Source: Neckera pumila (taxonomy: Eukaryota > Streptophyta > Bryopsida > Hypnales > Neckeraceae). Taken from it: a stretch of DNA of 64,000 nucleotides. Positions within the stretch are counted from its first letter, which is position 1; each line of letters opens with the position of its first letter. The stretch lies in NCBI GenBank assembly GCA_963969595.1, contig OZ018410.1, positions 31,624,913 through 31,688,912 of the forward strand, read 5' to 3'. Below the pieces are notes generated by a model. The model was given only the letters and a program-made list of their open reading frames with translations. It had not been told where the DNA came from and did not search any database. Shown one piece after another: positions 33,623-46,559 of this stretch. The translations under genes and the position numbers were made by a program.

Positions 33623-36600
33623 ATGAATGCTGCGAAATTCCTCGTTCGGAAAAAATTGCGGCATTTGCTTTTGGTGACGAGGAGTCACAGACAGTTTCAC
33701 GATGATTCATTGCCTCGGGGCATCGACGTATTGCCAAAACCCCATGGATTCTCCCTAGGGCTCTTGCGCTCGTTGCGTGGAAGCAATGTGTGCCACTATA
33801 GCACAGCTACGCAATCTGTGCCTCTCTCGAGATTGAAGGACAATTTTATACATGGAACGAGTGGTAATTTCTTAGAGGAGCTTCAACGGCAGTGGGAAGC
33901 GGATCCGAACAGCGTGGACCCGTTGTGGCAAGTTTTCTTCAAGAATTTCACTGGGACTGGTGGCGGAATGGCTCTCGCTGGCAGCAATTCCACACAGGTG
34001 GGTGCTCAGATTGAATAGGTGATCTCTCTGAACTCCGGTAGAGTATCTGAAATTGGCCATTTCTCAACAGTTGTTACTTTCTAGGTCTAGAATATTATAC
34101 TAAGGAGCACACGTGAACATTAAGGTCGAGGATGCTCTTTCCGTCACTTTTGAGCATTTTGACCAGTATGTAGGAGTGTGCTTTCATTGAGAGGTCACTC
34201 AATAGAGCTCACTAGAGAGCTCACTTTCGGGTACTGCAAGAGCCATTCTCTCTTGAATCAAACCCTTTCAAATTTTTCTCACTCAATATTTGAATTTCTT
34301 ATGCATCCTTCAAAGTGGGAGGTTGTAGACCACTATTGAAGTGACAGTAGAAAACCTCATTTCCATTTAGCATTAAGATGAGCGACCATAGACATTTAGC
34401 CAAGTCATGCCTGCTCCCAATTTGCTAACTGGAATCCAACTTAAACGTATGAAGAGATGAGGTGCAGTGTAGGTGACGGGATCAGGTCTCTAGCAACTTT
34501 TATGTCTTCTACTAGTCTACATTGTCATGAATTCCTTAAGCAACCTTCTTCACTTGCTCTGAATATAAACTGGCTGCCTCGTGGCTCTCCTGCTTCCAGG
34601 ATGGCTTGCGGGTTGCCATGCTAATTAGGGCTTACCAAGTTAGTGGGCACATGAAAGCCAGACTAGACCCTCTGAGTTTAGATATCCGTACTCCACCTGC
34701 TGAGTTAGAGCCTCAGAGCTATGGATTCTCCGCTGCTGATATGGACCGAGAGTTCGCGGTTGGTGTGGAAACAATGGCAGGAATATTGGGCGCTGGAAAT
34801 CAACCGCAGACATTGAAGAACATTATTGCTCGGCTTGAGAAGGCGTATTGTGACACCATAGGGTTTGAATACATGCACATCCAAGACCGGGGTAAGTGCA
34901 ACTGGCTCAGAGACAAGATTGAGAGTCAGGTGACGAATGTAGTATTACCCTTTGAAATTGAAGGTAGTCTGAACCAAATTGTCTTTTATTAACTTCTTAT
35001 TGGTGGGAATTCTGTTACAGAGGATTTTTTTATATTGTTTTGTCTAGATTCATTTGTTTAATCTGGTGAACTGCACGATATATGTTTTAATATCAATTCT
35101 TGTAGGCTTGAGCAGCCTGCTGTGCTCTCTCCTGCTCGACGGGCGGAGATTTTCGACCGTTTGGTGTGGGGAACTCATTTCGAAAGCTTTATAGCTCAGA
35201 AGTGGAATGCCTCACCGTGGGCGACTGAAAGTGTTGGGAAACGTGGTGCGAAAGCCGCTTCGTCACATCTTCAGTGAGTTCAGTGGGGGCATCAAACCGG
35301 TGGGACGGGATGGGAGCTACACCGGCAGTGGTGATGTGAAGTACCACTTGGGTACATCATATGACCGGCCCACTCGTAGTGGCAAGAATATCCATCTGTC
35401 ACTAGTGGCCAACCCAAGCCATTTGGAGGTTGTTGCCCCGGTTGTGATTGGAAAAACGCGTGCCAAGCAGTACTACTCAAATGACAAAGAGGGACGGAAG
35501 AACATGGCTGTAATCATGCATGGCGATGGCAGCTTTTCTGGCCAGGGAGTTGTGTATGAAACCCTGCACCTGAGCGACCTCCCGAATTACTGTACTGGTG
35601 GCAGTGTCCACATCGCTGTCAACAACCAGGTCTGTAGAACAACGGTTTCTGTGTTTCCGGGTTTTTTCGACGCTGTCTTTCCGTTTCGATCCATGTTTCC
35701 AATCTCTGGTACCTGCGTTTTGATGCTCTTGTCTGTATTTTCTAGGTCGCTTTCACAACAGACCCCAAATTCAGTCGCTCCTCACCTTACTGCACTGATG
35801 TGGCCAAAGCACTATGCGCCCCAATATTTCATGTGAATGGGGATGATGTGGAAGCAGTTGTGCGTGTGTGTGACTTGGCTGCTAAATGGCGCTGCCACTT
35901 CCTTCTGATGTGATCGTGGATATTGTGTGCTATCGGAGGTAAATTGTCATCACGGCTTTCAGAAGGACTATTTCTGCTGTTTCGTGCATAGTTGGAGTAG
36001 TATCGACAGGAAGTTCCTGTGACATCAGTGATTCTTGTTTTATTGCAGGTTTGGACACAATGAGATTGATGAGCCTTTCTTTACACAGCCGACCATGTAT
36101 TCTGTAAGACCTCCACTACTGCCTCATCTTCGTTTACTTTGCATTTGACTGTTATTTTCTAACACTCTCTCATAACAATTTGGTTAAGCTGGATGTGAGA
36201 TTATGCTTTGCTGTTCCTTACTCCAGGTAATTAAAAACCATCCAAATTCACTGGCTATCTACGAAAAAAAGTGTATTGAAGATGGACTTTTGAGCAAGGA
36301 AGAAGTAGACAAACTGAAGGCTAAAATAGTTGGGATACTTAATGAAGAATTTGAAAGTAGCAAAGATTATGTTCCAAAAAAGCGCGACTGGCTTGCAGCT
36401 TTTTGGGCAGGATTCAAAGGTCCAGAACAGTTGTCTAAAGTACGGAATACAGGGTAAAATGGAACATTTCAATCTGCATAGTTTTGTCTCGTGTTTTGAA
36501 GTGAATTTATGACATATTTTTGTCAGTGTCAGCGATTATCATACAATGGATTTCTGTAACTTGAGTTCTCATCAACAACCTGACAGTGTGAAATCCGCGG

Positions 36601-39080
36601 TTTTGAAAGAAGTGGGAAAAGCTATCACAGTGCTTCCTGCCACATTTAATCCGCATAAAGCAATTAAGCGAATCTACGAGCAAAGGGCCCAGATGGTGGA
36701 AAAGGGAGAAGGAGTGGATTGGGCAACTGGTGAAGCACTGGCTTTCGGAACTCTCTTGGTGGAAGGCAATCATGTCCGCCTCAGTGGCCAAGACGTCGAA
36801 AGAGGAACTTTCAGTCACCGCCGTGCCAAGGTCCATGACCAGAAAAATGGGCAAATCTACTGCCCTCTGGATCATGTGCTGAATACCCAACCACCTGATT
36901 TCTTTACTGTTTCTAACAGGTATGTGCCAAATTCGGACCTACTCATTGAGCTCAATATTTATGTCTGAGTGAATTTGTGTTGAGTTCATGTGTTTCGTTA
37001 CTGCCATAAGATTGCTGAAATACATCTCACCATGAGCTTCTTGCATTTTACGATGTGTTGTCACAGCTCTTTGTCAAAATTTGGAGTTTTGGGGTTTGAG
37101 CTGGGTTACTCTATGGAAAATCCAAACTCCTTAATTCTCTGGGAAGCCCAGTTCGGTGACTTCTCCAATACTGCACAAGTGATTTTTGACCAATTTATCT
37201 CAAGCGGTGAGTCCAAGTGGCTTCGCCAAACTGGATTGACTGTGTTGCTCCCACATGGTTACGATGGACAAGGTCCTGAACATTCAAGCGCTCGTCTCGA
37301 GCGATACCTTCAGGTACGTAAGAGTGTGGGACAGAGTACCCTTCTTATGACGTGATTATAAATTCTTTCATGCATTTGATATACCACGTTAGTTCGGAGT
37401 CAAACTTGACTGAATTTCTTCTCCGACTCATTGTCATCTATTAAGGACACCCGTATAGACTAAATATTTACAGGTATCATGTAATCTAGATGTGTGACGA
37501 CAATCCATTCAAGCTTCCAGTGATGGAAGCTGACTCCACGAAGCAATCTCAAGAAATCAACTGGCAAGTCGTCAACGTGACCACACCTGCCAACTACTTC
37601 CATGTACTTCGTCGGCAGGCAAGCTTCCATTTAATTTGATTCATGACTTTAGCAGGAAGAGTTTTTGATGAGGTGTAATCCGAGTAGTAGCTTCCAATCC
37701 AAAATAATTTGCTGCCGCTAAAACAGATTCACCGTGACTTCCGCAAGCCAGTGGTTCTTATGGCACCCAAGAATTTGTTGAGGCATCAGAAATGTCGTTC
37801 CAACATATCGGAGTTTGAAGACACAGGTGAAAACGGCTTCCAACGTTTGATAAAAGACGTCGGCAACCACAAAGACAAGGAAGATAGCATACGTCGTGTT
37901 GTTTTCTGTACCGGAAAGGTGTGCATCTTCGTCCCTGAATTAACTGATGTGTGTATTCAACTTGGAATTTTGTCTTTAATATTTCTCAAATAATAAATAG
38001 TCCCAATGTTCATGAGTCGATGGCACAATTTTTACTCAGTACCAGTTAACTTACTCGCAATCACGTGTTGAAGCCTCTCTTTTTCCGAAACATAACCAAT
38101 TTACTGTAACTAAGGTACTTTCGAGATACTGTATCAGGGGAATACCCCAGTCCAGGACTGCAATCAAATTGTGCTGATGAGCATACTGAAATTTGCTATT
38201 AACTCCTTTTGCGTTCCCCTTGTTGTCTAAGCAGTGATTAGGAAATGTAGAAAGTTCTATTATTCAATGAAAATGAGACATGTATGAAAAATTAGAGCCT
38301 TGTTTGGACTTATTATCACAAACAATGAAGTTATTTTGCTTAATAGAATTGTGACAAATATTTCGAGGAATCACGGCATTCTAAGATTATCAAATAGGGT
38401 TGATGAATTAGTGAGGATTATATGGAGGATTGTACTAACGATTATTCTGAAAGATACATGAAAATCCTACACTTCTACTTGGAGTAGAGACACTAGCAAT
38501 TAGCCACTGCATGGGTTGAATCAAGCAAACTACGGTAACAATGATGTAATTTGTCATATCAGATCTACTACGAACTCGACGAAGAAAGAGAAAGAGCTGC
38601 AGCAAAGGATGTCGCAATATGTAGGGTTGAACAAATATGTCCGTTTCCATTTGACCTCGTGTCACGTGAGCTCAAGCGATACCCTAGTATGCCTAACCAT
38701 CATGCCCATTCTTCTTTTTCAATCTGGATCTACTGTATAAAGTAGTTTTCTTAATATCTTTATGATTGCGGTTCATATTTTGTTATTATACTTCATTCAC
38801 AGCAAACATGATGCTTACCAAGTTGAACTGGTGTTCTACCAGAGGCTGGGGTTGTGTGGTGTCAAGAGGAGCCAATGAACATGGGTGCATTTCTCTACGT
38901 TTTTCCACGTTTGGGGACGAGCTTGAAAAATGCAAGTCGGGGAAAACTTGAAGATATCAAGTATGCAGGAAGACCTGCTGCTGCGACCCTGCAACAGGAT
39001 TTGGCGAGCTCCATACGCAAGAGCAGAAAGGGATCGTTGCAAGGGCGATTCAGAAATCACCTCTTGTTTTGATAGAGTGA
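33623..39080 (+). pseudogene. 2-oxoglutarate dehydrogenase E1 component, decayed
   Basis: Twelve exons match the plant mitochondrial E1 subunit (thiamine diphosphate enzyme of the TCA cycle): 33623-33997, 34600-34929, 35106-35629, 35746-35938, 36049-36103, 36227-36453, 36587-36919, 37067-37313, 37490-37618, 37727-37918, 38563-38686, 38843-39080. Exon 1 has an Arg/His/Ser-rich presequence, then SRLKDNFIHGTSGNFLEELQ. Preserved motifs include [28 protein letters not shown] (cofactor GDG), GQDVERGTFSHR and WCQEEPMNMGA. Defects: a one-base phase error entering exon 3; loss of about 36 conserved codons with a frameshift at about 35206; a one-base frameshift in exon 4 (about 35900); another in exon 12 (about 38985), after which the true C-terminus (GFGELHTQEQKGIV) is in another frame. 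Splice sites are intact, so it is not a processed copy. Assembly error is a weaker alternative, because the neighbouring genes show no such errors. Confidence 0.9.
34170..34490. repeat. Dispersed intronic repeat, copy 1 (OGDH intron 1)
   Basis: Shares ordered words with 42612-42900: TGTGCTTTCATTG, TCACTCAATAGAGCT, AGAG(A/C)TCACT, GGGTAC, then GCCAA(G/A)TCATGC, AATTTGCTAA / AACTTGCTAA and AAGAGA(T/G)GAGGTG. About 300 bp, no coding capacity, no clear tRNA-type promoter boxes. Confidence 0.6.
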
Positions 39081-41706
39081 GTACTTTAGTGTACTCAGCA
39101 TTCGCCATTCAAAAGATGAGTACTACCTTAATTTAGTTGGTATTGGTCATCTCCAACCAGGAACCTCAATGTGCAGCATTTGGAATCAAAACTTCCATAA
39201 TGTTCAAACTACTTCACAGAAATGCTTGAAAAATTAAATGACTTCATAATCTCTGTAGGAAAGAAAATGATGGGGACAATTTCATTTCTCATCAAATTCC
39301 GGTTAAGATCGGATCAAACATCAACAAATAAATTAAGCGTCATTTAATCAATAGTGCGTAACTACCTAATATCCCAAGCGGACGATTCACACCATTCATT
39401 CCGCATTCATAACTTTGGAAAACGGTTTTGGGGTGAAGAAACATGCACGGGCTTGGGGTACACCCACTTGGGGTGATACTACTCGTGAAGAACCCAGTTG
39501 GTAAGAATGGGACGGGAAGTCTTAAAGACGGGAAGACCCTCAAGTCCTCAGCCTTCCTTCACATGGCCTTGCATGCTCTTCAAGCTTTGAGCTTCTTGCC
39601 CCTCCCTCCCTTTCTCTCTCCCAAAACAATTGCAAACTAATCCATCTCTTCTCTTCTTCCTTTTTTTCTCCCAGATTTCCATCTTCGAATAGTGCATGTT
39701 CAAGCTCCTCTCTCATGATCCGATTGCAACAGAGTGAACTCTATCGATACAAAATTATGTCTTGAGGACCGACTCTATTCGACTATCGACGAAGTAATTC
39801 TTGAGATCGAGCAGGGATTCGTGTTTGGTAGAGACAGATATACCACAATACAATATAATTCGGGACAATATGATATGTGTTATGGTCTGATGAAGAAGTC
39901 ACTTTTTTGAGGAGGACTTCGATTCACATCTTTATCATGACGAGCAAATTGGCAAAGCATCGATCATTCCAGGTAAGCGTTTTGTGCTTGATCAGCTGCC
40001 TGTTCTGGTTTGGAGCTTGTTTTTTTTCGAGATCGATTTGTTCAAAGGAAGCTTAAACCTTCTTAAGGTGTATGTGAAGGAGAGCTAGCTTGAAGGAGAG
40101 CAAGGATGATAGGATTGTGAGAAGAGGATATTGGAGAAGAAGAATAGGATTAGAATGGGACCAAATTAATTAGAAGCACTTCCAGTGTCCGATGGGCTGT
40201 AGTATGTTTTTGTCACTTGTGTATGTATGACGTTGAAATTTCTGAGTGAGTCTGAATGCATCAAGGATCAACAAAACGTCAATTTCGTGGAATTGGCGGT
40301 ATTCCAATACTTTGTCATGTTTCAGTACGAGACTGAAATTAGACCTTTGTGAATATAATATATGTCACCATTTTTGACGCCAGTTAATTTAACGAAATTG
40401 ACGATACCACCAGTTTTTGAGTCTCCCCATGTGGTAAGAGTTGTATATCCATTTCTCTCTTCAGTTGTTGATCATAAAACCTTCCTTGATCGTCAATTTC
40501 ATAACATTGGTGAAATTTACAAGTATTTCATGGGCTTTCGGCCTGAAACATAAATTTGTACTTGTCCTAGTTTTTACAGCATTTGTGCAGATAAACGGCA
40601 CAATTTTTGGCACCCAAAATGATGTCAATTAATAAAATTGACAATGAGTTGAAAATGAGTTGACTACGCTCCAACGAATTTTCCCCAATTTCACCCTTTT
40701 AAGTTTTACACATTGCTTTTAAGCAGTCATTATGGAAGGTGAACCATTTTGGCATGATGAATTAAGCGTCGAAATAACTCACCTCGTCAACCACCAAAGA
40801 AGTCCAAAAAATTCCGTAGACCCATTTCCAGAGTGCCACTACGGAATTTCAGAGCTTAGGATCACTCTGTTCCATCCTGGTGGACATTCGATGTCATCTA
40901 ATTCACTGAATCTGACTATCCACAATTCTTAGAGTTTCCCCTTCATTAAAAATAAATCAATTGACAATCATATAAGTGTTGAATATTGGATCTTGAATCT
41001 AGGAGTTTGAGCTTTCTTTCGAAAACTTTTGCCACTGGGAATTGGAAGCCTCAACTTTTGATCGAAACCTTTTTCCCTTCTCTAGAAACTGCAAAACCTA
41101 ATCTCACTTCACTTCAAACTGAATGCAGAGCCAAAACTTGGAAGTCTGACAGCCAGTAATATTTGCTCAAAGGCACAAGAGATTTTAGGTACACTAATTT
41201 GTCCTATTAGTAAGGGAGGAAAATAAGGTCACCTAGAAAATTAGCATCATCACAAAATTTTATTTTTTGTAATATTTCAACGTGCATTAATAGGGTGACT
41301 TTGATAAATTAGTGTCACACGCACTATCAGTGTGCTTTGGGAGAGTACTTTGGGACACAAGTGAAAAGCTCCCTGTTTCAAATTATACAGTAGTTGGAGA
41401 GTGTATGAGGAGAAGTTAGTTGACCAGAGTAAGACGGAACAGGGTGAGTGGTCACGCACAAACAGATTTTCGAACCCACGACAGCGCAAGCGATGATCTC
41501 TCAATCTTGCAGCAAATTCTTCTCGTCTCCCAGCTGAGATTTCCTTCTACGTGGTTAAATTTCCCACTTGAAATTCCTAGTTGAAGCTCGCGGATGCGAT
41601 ACCCAAGTGAGTGAGCGAGTGAGTGAGTGAGGATCAAAAACAAAAAAACGGACAGAAACAGAGTTAGCGCCGTGTTTCTGAATTGCAAATATCCCAGCCC
41701 ACTCTC
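39081..41706. other. Intergenic region between OGDH and MEX1
   Basis: No gene is supported. A (GTGA)n-type tract lies at 41606-41632 in the likely MEX1 leader. Short blocks such as AATTGACG near 40395 recur, but no element with clear ends was found. Confidence 0.45.
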
Positions 41707-44700
41707 ATGGCTGTTGCGGCGCAATCCTTGCCCTCGGGCGCCGTAGCCTCGCGGATGCAGACTCCTTTGGGTTTCGTCTCTCCTCGCCAGAGTCAAGCTC
41801 GTGTCGTCGTGAGGTCCCGCAAAGAGTATTTTCTGAGTTCAAATTCCGTGCCTCGGAAGGGACGCCCGGGTTTGCGTTTGCTACTTCACCGCAGGAAGAC
41901 GATTGTAGTACCCGTACTCGCGTTGAGTGAGGATACTCCCGCTACCGTTCCCGATTTCTCCCAGGTGGTGGGTCGATTTACTTTGCTTGCCTTCAAATTG
42001 GAACGCCTATACCTAGATTGAGTACCGAATTGGCCCTTGGTTTGGCAATTTTTGAGTAGCTCGTATGAATCGACGCTCTTTTGTCGAATTTCTGGTTTAC
42101 ATTTTTGACCAAGAAAGGGAATGTTCTTGACTGATTTTAGTGGTCCCATCGGTATTTTCACATTACGATCAATTGAGCTGGTCGTTCTGCTGGATTTTTT
42201 TAGGGTCTATTCTAGGCAATGCAGCATGATCTCCCTGTTCTTGTCTATTGCAAGTGTTACGTTTTGGTCAGGGTTAGGGCGCAGGGTTGACGATCAATTG
42301 AACGAGTTAGTTTGTGATGTAGTTAGGAGACGAGGAGGAGGCACCTTCCAGCCAGTACAAGCAATGGGACGCATTAACGGCTCGGATCGCCGAATCCGCC
42401 ACCGTGGCCTTTCTGTTGCTGCAACTCCCGCAAATTGTGCTCAACACGCAGAATCTCATGTCCGGGAATAAAGTGTCTCTCACCGCCATTCCATGGATGG
42501 TACGAAGAGTTCATATATCCCCCTGTGTTTTATGTTGACAAGCTTTTGATATGAATGCCACCGAACGTGGAATTTGAGTTCCATCCCTAAGGTAGAGGAT
42601 ACTCATTTCAACCAATGTGTGCTTTCATTGGGAGATCACTCAATAGAGCTTACTGAAGAGATCACTGTGGGTACAGGAGCCATGTGAAATTTTACTCTGT
42701 TATTGTATTGGATGATTTCTTATGAAATCATTAAAAGTGGCTAGACAATATATTAGAGATGGTAGACAATTTTATTATCCATTCAAAGATTAGTGGCTGT
42801 AGACAGGATTCGCCAAATCATGCTTACACCCAACTTGCTAATTAAAGGCCGAGGGTTAATGGGAAGAGAGGAGTTGCTGTTGGTAACAGGGGTCAGTCAA
42901 TAAGGGATATGATCAAGTTTTAGTATCCTCTAATGTCAAGTCTCCATTTACCATACAGCAAGGGAGAGGTTCCAGTCACCATACAGTAAACTGTAAGCCT
43001 TTCCCTACAACAACCCGTTTCATCTAAAATTTTGCACATTTAAATCTGTATTAAGCTAAAAATCAATTGCAAAAAGCTAAATGTCTATAGATTAAGTGTT
43101 TACACACTTCTCACAAGTCAAAGTTCACCTGTATGATCAATGAAGAACCTAATTTGTTGTGTTGTTAATGGAGCCTCTAATTCATCTGACATGTGGAATT
43201 TGGAAACGGCATTTGCAGGGTCAGTTGACAGGGCTTCTGGGCAACTTGTCGCTGCTGTCCTACTTCGCTGGGAAGAGGGAACGAGGCGCTACGGTGGTGC
43301 AAGCGGTGGGTGTGATTTCCACGGGGGTGGTGCTGTCGCAGCTGGCGTTGGGAGAAGCCATGCCGCTCCCAATCTACATGGGCACGGCGGCCGTGGTTGT
43401 GGCGGGCCTTCTTTTCAATTGGCTTAGCTACTTCAATAAGCTGAGTCCTACCCTCTGGCAGCTGTGGCTCGATTCTGTCACTATTGGTGGCCTTACTGTG
43501 CTTCCTCAGGTGTGGTTCACAGTTCTGTTTTTTGACTTTGCTGTAGTCTTTGGTTTTAGTCAGTGACATCACACTTCCGTTTGTGTATCTATGCAAAGGA
43601 TTAACATACACTCGAGCTGGATCCAGGAATGATTCCTTATGTCAACATGGTTGCTATGGATGATTCAACAATGCCATTGTATCGTTTTAGTGTAAAGAAG
43701 CAGAGGGTTTTGTGCATTTTACATCACAAAAGCCATTATTAGATTGAGAAGTTCTTTATGTTAATAGGTCAGATTTGTGTCCTCATGTTAAGTTAATGCT
43801 TGTGTAATACAATGGTGTTTGTGTGATGCTGGTGTCATTGGCATTAATTTCATATAACATTGGCAACTTGTTAGCTAACATTAACTTGACATTAATTTAA
43901 CATTGCCTTTTGATTGATCTAATATTTTATTAGATTCTTTATTAGATTAACAACAACTTACCATTTAGAGAGCTTGCAAGAGTTCATGGTGTTGGACGTT
44001 GTTTTAGAGACTTCTTTTGGCGAGGCTTGAACAGCCTTAGCCGATTTGCCGACATTGCACGGCGACTGCAGCAGCGAGGAGTGTGTGATTTCATCTTTTT
44101 GATATGTGTGAATCCATCTCATAGAGTTCGTGGCTGCCCTGCAGGTCATGTGGTCAACATTTGTACCTTACATTCCGGCCTCTACTCTCCCCGGCACCGT
44201 TTTCGGCGCGATTGCTTTGATTCTCGTCGTTCTGGTACATTATCTGATTTTTACCACCCCTTCCTGATATTGTGTGAGATGAAATATTGTTGCAAGTCTG
44301 CCCACCATTAACAGTTGCAATGGCATGACAGAATCGACTCAACAAATTGCCCCCATCAGCTTTGAAGTTCTACACTGGGCTGTCCGCATGGACTGCGACT
44401 CTTCTTTTCATGTGGGGTCCTGTGGCACAGGCGGTATGTTCTCAAGCCTCTCCACTTTCGCGTTGGTTCCTTCTTATTTTTCCTGTTAGTGAGCTGAATT
44501 TGTGGAGACGACGTCCTCACAATTCACATTGTTGCACAGTGGTCGAATTACTTAAATCCTTCCAACATCAAGGGCTTGTCAGTCCTCACCATCTTGCTCG
44601 CCATGGCTGGAAATGGTCTGCTCCTTCCACGAGCTCTGTTCACCCGCGACCTCATGTGGTAAGTTCTCTTGAAAGTAACTTCAATTTGGCTGTATTTCAG

Positions 44701-45828
44701 TGTTTATAATCCACCTGCGTTTGTATTTTCTTTTCCGTAGAGCTTTGAGAGCCAGACACTATAGCAGACTATGGGAGGAAAATGGATTGTAAGAGAAAGG
44801 TAGCATGTAACTTTCTTTCGAGGAGATGAGCATCGCGATATATATGATATACGGAACTGATCGAGGTACTTACGTGGTATCTGGTGTGAGGGCAGGTTTA
44901 CAGGATCGTCTTGGGGGACTTTATTACAGGGTTGGGGAATCCTCGTTACCATGTTTATGTAAGCATTTTGCTATCACATGTCACATGTTTGCATTCACAA
45001 TGTACGCTCCAAACTGTGGCTAGTCTGTTGTTGTCCGACCAATCTACGTTGAGGTCTGAGTTGCCAATTCCTGGACAGAACAGGGTGTGCCACTGCAGAT
45101 TTCACCCTATTCTTTAAGATTGGAGGATTGGATGAACATTTGAACAATATATCTGTAAGGAAAAGAAAGTAGTGATGCCTCCACCTCAAAGAATCTTCGC
45201 GAGGAGATTTATCGTGGTGGTGCCACCACTACTTTCTCTTATCACAAAGTATCAGGATACAAATATCAAGGGGGTAATGATAAATTAGAAATCGTTATTG
45301 GAGATTTTCTGTTCTTGTTCTTTGAATTACTCCTGGATTTTGTACGGCTTGGTGCCAGTTTCTAGTCTAACGAAAACGTCATCAACTGAAAATTTGAAGC
45401 TCCTTGAGATTTATTGTAAGCTCTGTGAGATGATTTTTTGGCTCGTCTGTTCTTGCAGCTTTAATGTCATCAGTGGTGTTCCGTTCTACGGAATCAGTGC
45501 TTCCCTTGCGCTTTGGCTAGGTAATACCTCTACCTGTCGTGCTGCACGCGTCCTTGCCTCTTCTTGGCTATTTACTCAATGTGAGTCAGACAAGTCCGTT
45601 GCTTGGTAGTTAAAGCCTTCTCTTCGTCTGAGCAAATCAAATCGGATGAAAATGTAATAAAATAATTAAGCAAAGACTAGCTTATATCCAGGATATGAAG
45701 GATACAGAACTTACTTTGTGATCTCTACCTATGCAGGCTGGGTGTTTTATATCGATGCGAAAGCTTACTCGCTGGGATCCCCCATCGCTCCATTGGTTGA
45801 ATTAGTCACTGGAAGTCGGTCCAGGTAG
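41707..45828 (+). CDS. MEX1: Plastid maltose transporter MEX1-like
   Basis: Exports maltose made by starch breakdown across the inner plastid envelope. Nine exons splice in phase: 41707-41964, 42323-42499, 43219-43509, 44145-44234, 44332-44433, 44540-44658, 44896-44958, 45459-45520, 45737-45828, giving 417 residues (Arabidopsis MEX1 has about 415). Residues 1 to about 75 are rich in Ser, Arg and Val and poor in acids, as in a chloroplast transit peptide. Family landmarks: LLLQLPQIVLNTQNLMSG, GLLGNLSLLSYFAGKRERG, VTIGGLTVLPQVMWSTFVP, LSAWTATLLFMWGPVAQ and SNYLNPSNIKGLSVLTIL, then RALFTRDLMW. Several hydrophobic membrane spans are evident. All nine exons are open and every intron is GT-AG. ATG 41707 is the first ATG of the frame. 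The C-terminus after the last membrane span is poorly conserved. Intron 2 contains a repeat shared with the OGDH locus. Confidence 0.95.
42612..42900. repeat. Dispersed intronic repeat, copy 2 (MEX1 intron 2)
   Basis: Second copy of the repeat at 34170-34490, same orientation relative to the host gene, diverged by many substitutions and small indels. Confidence 0.6.
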
Positions 45829-46559
45829 TCGTTTCTTGCACAAATCTCCCTGACACTCTTTACTTAGGTTTCATGCCTAGTTCAGGTGGTATCCTGCCTA
45901 GATGTCTGTAAAATACCGAGAGCGTCCTTCAGGATTGATAGAAGCTCAGTGACACTGGCTAAATCCTCGTAGCACAAGGTTGTGAGCACTTGAAGGACGA
46001 TGCCTACACAGTTGGGTCCTGGAAAAAAAAAACGGGGTTGGCGCAGTTTTTTGTACCCATTTAAAGTATAAGTCATTTGGCCCCCAAAACTTTCAGTTCC
46101 TATATTCCCTATTTCAAACCTGGAGAACATTGGCTGTGCATGACGACAATGTACTATGTTTCAATGAATACACCCAATCCTCGCCAATGCCACTTTTCGC
46201 AATTGAATCTCTTTTGTTGTATACATGCTTGCTTGGACAATGTCAAATACTGATCACATGTACAAGCAAAACGTAGCTGCAAGTTGCAGAATTTGATCCT
46301 TTTCAAAGTTTTATCCTGGGTAAAATGACTTCAGAGAAACAAAATCTCGGCAAGCTTCAGAGAATTCTCCGTTAATTCTCGCATTATATGTACACGCGTA
46401 CAGTACTGACTTTTGGAAACATGGAAGTGAAGCCCATCCACGGAAATGAATGCGAGTACAGGTGCAGATTGCGTCAATGACAAACAGATCAGGTAGTGCT
46501 CTTGTGAATCTCCTGTGAATCTTTTTGGTGGTCGGACTTTTCATCTCAAATAGGCCCAG
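45829..46559. other. MEX1 downstream region
   Basis: No gene is supported. Contains the MEX1 3' untranslated region and a short A tract at 46022-46031. The 5' edge of the LINE copy lies at or beyond the right end. Confidence 0.4.

Noticed and set aside
39443..39640. 65-codon plus-strand frame between OGDH and MEX1
   Set aside because: Composition is not protein-like over its length and there is no recognisable homologue.
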